A stretch of 62,000 nucleotides of DNA, taken from Branchiostoma floridae (taxonomy: Eukaryota > Chordata > Leptocardii > Amphioxiformes > Branchiostomatidae). The stretch is from the NCBI RefSeq assembly GCF_000003815.2, contig NC_049989.1, forward strand, positions 17,946,684-18,008,683. Reading direction: 5' to 3'. The notes below the pieces were generated by a model that did not search any database, had not been told where the DNA came from, and saw only the letters and a program-made list of their open reading frames with translations. This document shows positions 22,401-34,400 of this stretch, piece after piece (positions within the stretch are counted from its first letter, which is position 1; each line of letters begins with the position of its first letter). Position numbers and translations under genes: made by a program.

Positions 22401-25400
22401 TATTATTGAACTTGACCTTCATCTACCCGACCCCTACCCACTTGCCAAATATCATAAGAATCCATCCACAACTTCTCTAGTTATGTTGTGTATACACACA
22501 CATAAACAAATGTATGGACATGAAAACAGCACAGAAAACATATCCACCTTGGCGAAGGTAATAAAGTTAAACATTTTGACAACAAACTGAAGAAGTTTAA
22601 CATCATTAGTTTTGTTGATTTTCAAAACTATCGCTCATAAATCTCGGAACATTCCATTGTTTGGATGTCATTTATATAAAGTGGGATGCACTCTCGTGGT
22701 GTTTTGTATATAGCTACTAAGTTCTAAAACGAGCTTTTACACATCGTAAATGATTGCTTACATTGCACACCCAGTAAACCTAATGACATAACACACCAGG
22801 TATGTAATGAAGGCTGCTTCCACCCACAATGTGAAGGACTGTTAGGGACTGGTCGATATTTAGCGGGGAGGGAGGGCCGGTCGTCAGAGGGTCGGGTCAA
22901 AATTTTTTTCCTAGGCCCTCCCCCCCGGTCAAATTTTTTTTCCTAGGCCCTCCCCCCAAGTCAAAATATTTTTCCTAGGCCCTCCCCCCTCCTATCAAAT
23001 TTGAAAAATATTCAAAACGCAAATAAATCACCGCGCTCCCGCTTGGAAATGTCCTTTACGCCATACTGATGATACTGGTTTTCCGTTTTTCGTCGCGAAG
23101 CAAAAAAGGGAAATTGAATGGCTAGGAGCCCATAAATATATTCTTCATGGAGGCTACTTTATTCTTTTGATATTCATAAATGATGCCACTCTATCCACTG
23201 AACAACACCGCAAAAGTATTTTGTACCTGGACTCCTAGTAGATTTGCGCCGCTTCGCGGCGCGCGCCCCGCCCCTTTACTAAACGCATTGCAAGCTGGAG
23301 CAGCTTGTCGGAGACTATTTTCAATGTACATACCTTTGGGACTTGTTGGTTCTGTGGTGGCAGTAACTGACTGTGACTCGGAGGGAAATGCCGACAAAAA
23401 CGTCAGGACGATAGGACTAACCAAAACTGTAGTGGGGAGGGGGGCGCCGAAGCGTAAGGACGATTTTCCCACGGCGGGCCGGGCGCATAAGAAAAGTTCT
23501 AAATCAAAATGCCATTTGTACTGGTGTTCTAGGTGTACTGGCACATGAACAAGCATGACAAAGAATTATGATACTATTTATTCGGTAACATTCACTTTTA
23601 TTCAGGATTCTAATTTGCAATGCCTGCAAACTCCGATCGGAATCACCCGGATCCTGTACGATTTAAAAGGCATTTTGACGGGAATTTATTTATGAGCGTT
23701 TATTTATTTTTTGACGCGTTAGTTCACATTCTTTTCTCAGTAGCAGTGTCTGTATCACAGGCCTCATGAACTGTCAAGCTTCCGATTTTCATAGTTTTAA
23801 AACTATCGACAAAGGAATCGTTTAAGGATGTTTTCCTCCTGGTGCAAACTGTAAACAGACGTCACACACCACTCGTCTCCGATGTGACAAAGCCACTGCC
23901 GCCTCTTGCGCCATTTTTCTTGGATTTGAGAGGCTCGAGCCGTCCTCTGCGGCTCCGACATCGTTTCCTCGCGAGCTTTGCCAGCCCTGACTCCACCGCT
24001 GCCCCTTCTCCTTGTTCCTCAACACTTCTAGTAGAAGCAATAGTTTCCGCGTCGTCCACTTCTTCTTGACGAGTCGAGGCCTTGGCGAGATACTTGTCCC
24101 AAACATTGCAGTCCCAAACATTGCAGTTTCCCGGGTTATTCCCATAGTTTTGCGTTTATTCTTGATTGACATGACGTTTGCCGCCTTTTGGGCACTGCTG
24201 CGGGCTGTGATTGGTCGCAAGTTAATTCGATTTTACGCACAAAGCGGCAAGCCCTGTCCAATCGGTACATCTAAAGACTGCAGCCAAGGCTGTTGCCATG
24301 GTAACGACACGTACAACAGCATGTCCTACGTGGGAATCGGCTTGCACACGTCTTGTACTGCGTACTTTTGATAATTATGATAGTTCCCAAGTCGAGCATT
24401 CGCTGCTAGCTGTACAGGTTACAACAAGGACGTTGTGTAAGATTTTATAATATAGAAGTGGGGAAAGAGTAATCTCCAAGCAGATTCCTCCCGTGGCATT
24501 AAAACAGTAACAGTGTCCTGTCTGCAAAATTTCAGGTAGCGCAGTGGGTTTAAAATCACGTTGCGCCAAGCAAAATATTCCAAGCCCTCACGATGCGCCA
24601 AGCCCTGTGACAGTCGTCTTTTTTCCTTCTAAGCAAATTAAACATTGTCGACAAAGATTTTGATCTCCAACCACACAATTACAAGTTTGCTGACGATGTA
24701 CAGCGAGAGAAAGCGACATGAAACGCGGAAAGCTGAATTCACAAGTCTCACCGGCCGTTTCACAGACGGCACTTTGTCGCAAGTCATCTTCCAGAGCCTT
24801 CCAAATTATGAAGAAAAAAATACGCATTTTCACGTCATTTTTGCGGTAAAATATTAGGAAAATACCGGCATGTGTTGGTGCGCAAATGTTGACTAGATAT
24901 GCAAGTACGCTAAATTTTGTCACCGTGACTGAATGGTAGCATTGCAAACCGGAAGTAACGTTATATTTTACGTCGCATTTTGGTAACTTTATCGGCTTCC
25001 TGCCTTTGCCGCGCCAGCTTCATAAGAAAGGAAAACAAATTTGACTGATATTTTCTCAGCCCAGTCCTCTATTAATACAAGCGTTAAAACGGTAAATGAA
25101 CACTGTAACATCAATATTTTTACAACATTGTAGCGGTGTTGAACAGAGATAGAGTCAAAGGCGCGGCAGTGAAATATTACTAAGCGAATTTTCAACATGT
25201 GGAGCGGCGAGCCACCGGCCTTTTTCTTTATACCATGTCGGGCGCCGAACCTCGGGTGCGAGGCGTCTCAAGCTTGTGGAGGCCTGGGGAAATTTTGAAA
25301 TTTTGACCCTCTGAAACGCCAATTTCCGGCATTTTGAGGGACAAATTTTGCTGGTAGTCCGATAAAATTTTTTTCCTAGGCCCTCCCCCCGGCTCAAATT

Positions 25401-28400
25401 TTTTTTCCTAGGCCCTCCCCCGGCTCAAATTTTTTTTCCTAGGCCCTCCCCCCTCTGACGACCGGCCCTCCCCCCCCGCTAAATATCGACCAGTCCCTTA
25501 CTCTTTTTGAAGAGTTAGCTTCTCTTATATGCTTGAGGTGTGGCTCACAGTCCTTGAACACAGGACCTCCATTTAACACCCTTTCTTAGGGATGTCCCTG
25601 GTCTACAACATCGGAAACTGTCTAAAATTCTAACTCAGTAGTCTCTACCAGACTCCCGCCTGGCCAAATAGGGGACTTTGGCTTAGGAAGTTAGGAATAA
25701 AAGCCTAGTAGGAGCTAATTTGGCCTAGGAGTGTTGGCCAACCTTCGGTCGCAGACTTTACTCCTGTGTCGTGTTTTCTGTCTTATTTGGCCAATTTTTA
25801 GTATTTTTCCAGCAACCTGTGAAGCCTGGTAGAGGCTACATGTACATTAAACTCGGTACCTTAAGGTTTAGAGTCAACAACCATAACCACAAGGTCACCA
25901 CAGTTATTTCTCAATTACTTGCTTATACTACACGCTGTTCTACAGGTATATAGGTTCTTATTGTGCTTACCTTCACCTTTTAACTTACAGTCAGAAACAA
26001 ATTCTAAGTAATACAGTAGAATTTAAGGCCCCATTCACTCTTTCACTCATTCACAAGTCCCTATAACTTATAAGCTATGTATTTGCATGTTTTGTCTTAA
26101 ATGTTTGCCACTGAAGAGGTATTTTTTTCTGTTCAATATTAAACCAAGCTATATAACAATGGTTCAAAGTTTTTTTATAAATTAATCAACTTCTTTTCCT
26201 GAGCCAAAAAATAATAATTGTACAGTAATAAACTCTAACTGTAGGAGGTTGAAATAAACAAACCATTAAACAGTTGTGACAATATGCTAACTTCTGGAGC
26301 TATCAAGTGATCACCCTCTTCAGAAGAGCAGTATATGGTTCAGAAATCATCTCAAAATGGCACAACTTTTCCCATTGGGAAAGAGCTAGTAAGTACATTT
26401 TGTAAATGCCAGATTGATAAAAGGAAACAGGCCTTGCAGTGGACTTCTGGAGTTACCAAGCGATCACCCTCTTCAGCACAGTAGTATATGGTTAAGAAAT
26501 AATGGTAAAATGGCACAACTTTTTGTATGGCGAAAGACTAGTACAATGTAAGTAAACGTCAGATAAACACTAGGAAACAGGCCTTGGAGTGGACTTCTGG
26601 AGTTATGAAGCGATATCCCTCTTCAGAATAGTAGTATTTGGTTCAGAAATTATCGTAAAATGGCACCTTAGGAAAGAGCTAGTAAGTAAATGTCAGACGA
26701 ACAATTATAGGAAACAGGTGTTGCAGTGGACTTCTGGAGTTATCAAATGATCACCCTCTTCAGCACAGTAGTATATGGTTCAGAAATTATTGTAAAATGT
26801 CGCATTGGGAAAGAGCTAGTAAGTAAATGTCAGATGAACAATTATAGGAAACAGGCCTTGCAGTGGACTTCTGGAATTATGCAGTAGACTTCTGGAATTA
26901 TGAAGCGATCTTCCTCTTCAGAACAGTAGTATATGGTTCAGAAATTATCATGAAATGGCACATTGGGAAAGAGCTAGTAAGTAAATGCCAGATTAACAAT
27001 ATGAAATGGCACATTGGGAAAGAGCTAGTAAGTAAATGCCAGATTAACAATAGGAAGCAGGCCTTGTGGTGGACCTTAAGAGATTGAAGTTGTACGTCGG
27101 ATTAGTCCTATCTTAATGCCACCATGGGAAGACGTAAGTGTCAGGATGTGGTGTCAGGCCGACCTGTGGGTTTCACGACAGATGGAGGTACCAGATAGAG
27201 TTGTGTACGCTGACTTCACTTGCCCTTGCACTTGGAGGGGTATCTAAATATGGACATGTTTTTTCCAACTTTGCCAACTCAGCAGGATGTTCCAAAGTGG
27301 TGATGACCTTGACTGTGGCATTGTGTCTAAGGTCGCACAGAAGACTTAAAGCCTGGGTTATCAAGTACACTTTGGCATGGATGAAATATGATATGTCATC
27401 CGACTATGTAGAAGTCCTGAATGATTTGTGAAAAATTTAAAGGGAAAAACATTAAAAGATTGAATTTAGCTGATTTAAAATGTGTTCAAGATCAGTGGAG
27501 AAGCTTGGATGCATGCTTTACATGTATTTGAGTTTTCTAAATCTATATTTTAGTGTTTGTCTGTGACTCGGCGCAAGGATGCATACTTCATTTGGGGTGC
27601 ATACTAAATTACTAAAATACGTTATAGTTATTGTATCTAAATATGGACATGTTTTTTCCAAGTTTGCCAACTCAGCAGGATGTCCTAAAGTACTGATGAC
27701 CTTGACTGTGGCATTGTGTCTAAGATGGCACAGAATTAAGCCTGGGTTCTGAAGGACAATTTGCCATGGATGAAATATGATATGTCATTAGAGTGTGAAG
27801 AAGTCCACAAAGATTTGTGAAAAATTAAAATTGAAAAACATTAAAAGATTGAATTTTAAGCTGATTCAAAATGTGTTCAAGATCAGTGGAGAAGGTGTGC
27901 ATACTTTTTTTTCTTTTCTTCCCAATTCATGTTTCAGTGTTTGTCTGTGACTTGGCCCAAATGAGGGGTGCATACTTTATTGAGGCTTCACACATAAATC
28001 AAGAAAATATCAAATCAGTTTCTATAACACAGCATCACTGAACAATAGCCACAGGTCTAAAGATGAGTACAAAAATAGGCTACAAGCTCTCCGTAGTACT
28101 CCAGTAGCTCAGTGTTTCATAGCTTTCAAAGTCTTCTTCTTGGCTGTTTCTTTTTTTTTGTTCGTGTTCAAATGATATTGTCCTAGCCAGCTACTGTGGA
28201 TGAATAGATCAAGCCATATCCCCTGGTAACTACAACCAGTTCAGACCAGTTTTAGCAACACTCTTGTCATAAATTGAATCATTAGGCACCAAGCTTTGAT
28301 ATGTCTGCCAATTTCCTTGCTGTCTCCTGGGCATATAATTGCCTTTCATATAGAAAAGAGAATCTAATACCGGTAGTAGGCATCTGTATGATGGTCTTGA

Positions 28401-31400
28401 TATAGCATCGGCCCTAGCAACAGGAAAATGCAAAATCAGTGCCCAGAAACGTTTTCTTTCTATAACATGGTATCATGGTGAATAAGTATAACAGTGGGCT
28501 TCAAGCACTGCCAAACTGACCACACCAACAGCTCTGAGCTTTTGGCATTGTGGTTTGCACATTGGATTTGTGATCTGCTGGCCCGGGTTCGATCCCGGGT
28601 GTCGGCATGTTGTTTCTTTCTGTTTCTACTCCCATATCTAGTTACTAAAAGAGGCTATAGAGCGCTCCATAGTACTTCAGTTCAGTGGCTTGTCTCCTGG
28701 ATATATAAGTTGCCTTTCATACAGGAAAGAAAGGAGAATCTAATAGTATGCATCTGTATGTACGTATGATGGTCTTAATATAGCATCGGCCCTAGCAACA
28801 GGCCTGTGGCCTTTAGAGGGGAAAGATTTTGAAATCTCCTAACGAGGATGATATTTACCTCAATGAAGATGGAGGTATTGCTTTAGGCCTGTGTCTGTGT
28901 GTGTGTGCATCTCTATTTGTGTTTCTGCATATTTGTGGTCAGTATAACTAAGAACCTCTCAGTAGATGATAATGATATTTGTTATGTTGGCAGGTCTTGA
29001 CAAGACAAAGGTCTATTATTTGTTTGGCAGCTGTCCCTGGTACTGAAACAGAACTTCCAGCTTTTGTATCTTCCGTATGTCTTGGACAATGCTTTGGCAT
29101 TGTTACATTAGCATGGCTCTTTGCCTACTCACATTCTGTTGATACAAAGAAAGGAATTATCATCATCATTCCATACTCAAAATATTGGGACATGCTGCCA
29201 AAAGAGTATGACAAGTATTGATGACTTTTATTTTTTCACTCTTTTCATGATCAGTGAGGTATTTGGATACCGTAACAGAGCACTGCTAATCCACAAAGAC
29301 GAACAGATATAAGGGGAATATCCAGATATGTAGACGACTTTGAAGGCTTTATGTAAAAAATGTATGATATTTATATATAGTATGATATGACCCACAAGTT
29401 ATGAAACGTGACTTTTCAACCAAGGCCTCAATTACATTATGATATCATATCCTGTACTATACAATCATTGTTTAGCACTTGTTCTCATTTAGTCAGAATT
29501 CTTGTTGAAATGAAGATTGTACGTTATAAAACAAACAGATGAAATCACCATACGACTGTCTGAGTTAATTCTCTGTTAAGGAAACTGGGTGATGTCCGTG
29601 TATAGATTGTCTGTAACCCAGAATGGAAGGAGGAAGGGTCATTGACCTCGCATCCTTGGGGTAAAGATGTACAGAATAGAATGATGAGCAAAACATACAT
29701 ATGTTTGATGTGACACTATGTATTTTTTTCAATATTTCTGCACCTGCGTATCTGCAGACATTTTACCATCCTTGCTTTAATTGTTTGGATGTCCCTGTGG
29801 CTAAACTGGTACACAGTTGAGCTTCTGGTTCCAATTGGTAATGGGAGACCCGGGTTCGATCTTGTGCAGGGTTAGGGTTGCAACCGTCTTTCAGAAGAGG
29901 CATAAAATGGGGGTCCCGTGTCCAAGGAGGTGCCTCGAGAGGAGAGATCTACTAGGCACTACAAGGGTCTGAATAAATGCTTTGATCGACAAAAAGATGT
30001 CCAACTTGATTAGAATCCTTTTCAGCTTTACATTTGATATCATATTTAATGTCAGTAATGCCTTGTAAAGATACGGTACCATTATCATTATATGTCAAAG
30101 ACATTTTGACTTCCTTGCTTTCATTGTAAAAAGACACTCTGCAAATTAGAATCTAAATTTAGGTATCCTTTTCAGCTTTATGTGCGGTACCAATTAATAA
30201 AGGCTTTGTCAATCTAAACAGAATATGATAGCTTTCTTGATAGATCCTGTGAGGTTTTATCAAAGACATTTCAACCCCCTTGCTTTAATTGTGTAAAAAC
30301 ACAAACAGGAAATTTGAATTCAAATGGGAGTATAGGAGCTTTAGTGTTTCCTGTGAAATTATATCCCCTTTGAGACATTTTAACCCCCTTAAAAAGATGG
30401 CAGCTTATTTGGATTCAAATAAAACCCATTTTCATCGTAACGTTTTATTAAAAAACATCAAGCCTCGGCAATGTTCACATTACGTTACGAATATGATAGT
30501 TATTTTGGTGTGCCATTTGAAATAATACTTAACTGTAACAACACAACTTTTACTTCAAATTCATATTGGTTATCCCTTCCACACCTTTTGATACATAAGG
30601 GCATTTCCCAACTTCATTTCTCCAGAAATGTGTGGCCCAAGAGCATCTGTTACAACTGTACAAATGTATGGGCAACTTCAACTTATCTCAAGTGAGATAA
30701 ACTGATTCAAGAAGATCAACACAAAGTTAAAAAATGATGATTGCTGTGTTATTTTTGATCCAGGTACAATGACTTCCAGAACGACCCCCTGTCCAAGTGC
30801 GACTGTACGCCCCCCTACAGTGCAGAGAACGCCATCTCTGCCAGGTCCGACCTCAATCCCGCCAACGGAACCTACCCGTTTAGCGCTCTACAGCATCGCT
30901 GTCATGGCGGCACAGACATGAAGGTTTGTTTGTTTGTTTGTATTACATATCCAGTTTGTTTGAACCTTTGTTTATGCATGAAAGCTCAAATCAACCTGCA
31001 GGCCGCTTTTTATTGAGCTCATGACGGAAAAGGTGAGGGTCAGACAAAGTATGTAACAGAGATACAGTTTTAAGTCCTAACAACCAAGGGAATAGTTCCC
31101 AATTCATGTTAGTGTTTGTGAGTACACGTGAGAAGTTTTTTGTCTGGTTGTCTCTGCAGGCCGAGGTTTTCGTGGAATCTGGGGGCTTTGTTTTGTTTTG
31201 TTTAATCTCACATTATAACCACAGCTAACGCTAGTAACAACTAGATGAAAGATGACAATTGAATAACTGTGAACAAAGGATATTTCTGTGTTTTTTCCTT
31301 TAGGTAGCAGAACACAGTATTTATTTGCGACCCCATACTTAATAGTAGTTCAGTTATAAAGTAGTACAGGGGGTATGACACATGATTTCCATTTAATGTC

Positions 31401-34400
31401 CTATTTAAGGGACATCCCTAACCATAATTAGGTATTCATTTTCACCTGTGTGTGTGAGTGAAGTGAGGAAAGTTTTTTTTATTCGTCCTTGCCAGAGTAT
31501 CTTGCCAGAGAATATTGCATGCTTGTGTCATCTATAACACAAGTGAACAACTATTAGTGAAATGTTCCCAAGTTATGTTTGTATTTGTTAATACTTTAAT
31601 TGCAGGCCAAGGTTTTCGTGGAATCTGGGGGCTTTGTTTTGTTCTCTCACCCACAGTTAATGCTAGTAATACCTAGATGAATGATGACAATTGAATCATT
31701 CTGATCAGAGGTTAACAGAGCTAGTTATCTTACAGTGTGTTTTTTCCTTAAGGTAGCAGAATACAATTGCAACCTCCATACTTAATAGTACATGTAGTTC
31801 GGTTGTAGAGTAGTACATCACATTAACGTCCTATCCGAGGGACACGAGTAACCGTAGTAAGGTATTCATTTTCACCTGTGTGTGAGTGAAGTGCGGAAAG
31901 TTTTTTTAACTGTCCTTGCCAGAGTATCTTATTGCATGCTTGTGTCATCTATAACACAAGTGAACAACTATTAGTGAAATGTTCCCAAGTCTTGTTTGTA
32001 TTTGTTAATACTACGATTTTTAATACCTCCCTGATGACCTCAATGAAAAGCGACCTGCTGGCCAATCTGTGCTGAAACACAAACTTATTGGGGAAGGTTA
32101 CTAATAAGCTGAAGGTTGCACTTCTGCTGATGTCAGCAACTATGAAAATAGATGTTTTGATAGCCATGTTCACCTTGCCCTGAACGTAACTTCTGTCCTT
32201 GGTTCAGAGATTAGCTGTGCAGTAATTTGACAAGGTCGCACAATTGTACGTAATAGCAGAAGGGCACCACTTCATGGTCAAGTGTACATTTCATAACCTG
32301 GCATTCAAAGGCTCCATTCTTGTGCCCAGGCCTGGTTGGTAACAGCTGTGGATGGCATCAGTAACAACAGACTGACAGAGTTATAGGCTTTGAAATGTCC
32401 TTTGTTCACCTCTTATTCATAATATACAATGTGTTGTCCTTGGATAAGCCTTGGTATGAGTTCTTGTGTACTACTGGCAGATTTTGCTAAATTCTTCTCC
32501 ATAAGAATTTTTTCAATTAACGAAGAACTTTAAAGACTTAAAACATGCAGTTTTCAAAACTGAATTTGGACTTAAATGACTTTTGGTTCATAATAATGAT
32601 AATTTTATGATGTACAGTAACTCTCTGACTTAAAAGACAACAAAGGACTCAAAACTTTTAAAATTCGTCCAGCGATCTGTAGAACCTTTGGTCGCTCCTC
32701 AGCAGTCATACCCATAGGCTCTTGTGCAAAGGGTAAGCCTGAGTACCATCCTCTGTAGTGATCGCTGGCTCAATCCTTTGGCTAGCTAACCAGCAAAGGG
32801 TATAATTAACCTTGACATGTGGCAGGCTAAGGCCATATGGTACGTACACAAGTTGTACGAGTATAATTGATGATTCTGTACATACATTCGTATATGGCAG
32901 GTTACCATTCGTTAACCTTGTAGTTATTAGTACTGTGTTTCAGGCTCATTGCTCATGAAAAATCCAAAGTAGACAGAAGAACTTGCCAACAATGACATAT
33001 TTGGAACCTGTTGTGTCATGTATGAAAAGCCCCTATCCTATCCTTTGAGTTTGCACAATGTCCTGAGTGTACTTTGGTCAGAATGTAGGGACAACGCCCC
33101 TTCCTTTCCCTCTGTGTCCCTTGCAACGCCCCTTTTTTACGCTCTATGTCCCTTTCAACACCCCTTTTTTACCCTCTATGTCCTTTTCAACGCCCCTTTC
33201 TTACCTTCTATGTCCCTTTCAACGCCCCTTTCATACCCTCTAAGTCCCCTTTTAATGCCCTCTTCTTGCCCCCATCACAGCGAGCCCTTGTGCAACCAGC
33301 TGACTGGGACAGTCTTAAGATGTAGTCAAACCACAGTCTGACCACAAATGCTGTAATGATACCAGTCTTTTGTTTGGTTGGAAAACATCTTCTGTCTCTA
33401 ATCTGCCAGCGTACAAATGTAGGATCCCATTGTCTATACCACCTGATGGACATTTCTCCCATGCTCTGTTGAACAGATATAAAAGGACATTGTTAACATT
33501 AAGAACAAAAAAAACGTAGGCAAAGTTTTAAATTGCCAAAGCAGTTACTCAAGCAACTGGATATGATTTTGGAAACGTCAGACGTTTCAGACAGCCATCC
33601 GGTGTCTTTTGTCTGTGACACTGGAGCAATCTTGTTGGGGATAGTTTTTATAATTACATGCTACCTGTGAATGGATATGCAAAAGTTTTAAATCAGTTTT
33701 CAGTCCCCGCAATGTCGTCATGACTTTGACATGATGTTGCGAGAACGTTGCATTATTTGGTAGTGCTTTGTGGGCTGCGGTTGATAAGGTACGCCTCACT
33801 TCAAAAGGAACAACACCTTTCAGGTATTTTAATGAAACCACAGTCATGCCGCCACCCACCGCAGTCTTCCAGGTGATTTAAAGGTACAAGTAAACACTGT
33901 CAGGTGATCCCTTTTTCGTGTTTGCAGAGGGTCTGCATGCCCTTTTCCGTGAGGCGTAGCAAACTATTTAAATTCACCGTTCATCATAGCCGACAGACTC
34001 TAATGCAATGCAAAGCATTGGTAAAATCATCTCTGAACTATTAATTGGTCGCTTTAATTCAACATTGTACATAGCACGTTTAATTGTTATCCTACACTTA
34101 TCATTCTAGCATTCTAGAGAAATTCTTTGAATCCCATTGTCAAACACAAGATTTTCCAAAGTCACAATAAAGTAGTTATACATGTATCAATGTTCGCTGC
34201 CTTGTTTATGATGAATATGATTTAAACCATCAGGTGCAAGCTTTACAACAAGGTGATGACTGCTTCTTTTCCACATTGTCATTAATGAATTTTTTTTGCC
34301 AATTCAACATTGAGATTCTCGACTCCAGTGTAATGTATGTTGTCAGTCCCCCTGAATTTACCGTACCGCAGCCAATTTAGCATTGCTAGGACACCCCACC

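Noticed and set aside
23822-24220. Myb/SANT-like protein of a Harbinger element
   Set aside because: Only a basic Trp-containing stretch is suggestive; no repeated Trp spacing and no transposase beside it.
28540-28615. Functional tRNA gene
   Set aside because: The T arm is perfect, but the acceptor stem and anticodon arm do not close; better explained as a tRNA-derived SINE head.
33018-33341. 107-codon frame with repeated FNAPF/PSMSL peptides
   Set aside because: Product of the 32-bp minisatellite.
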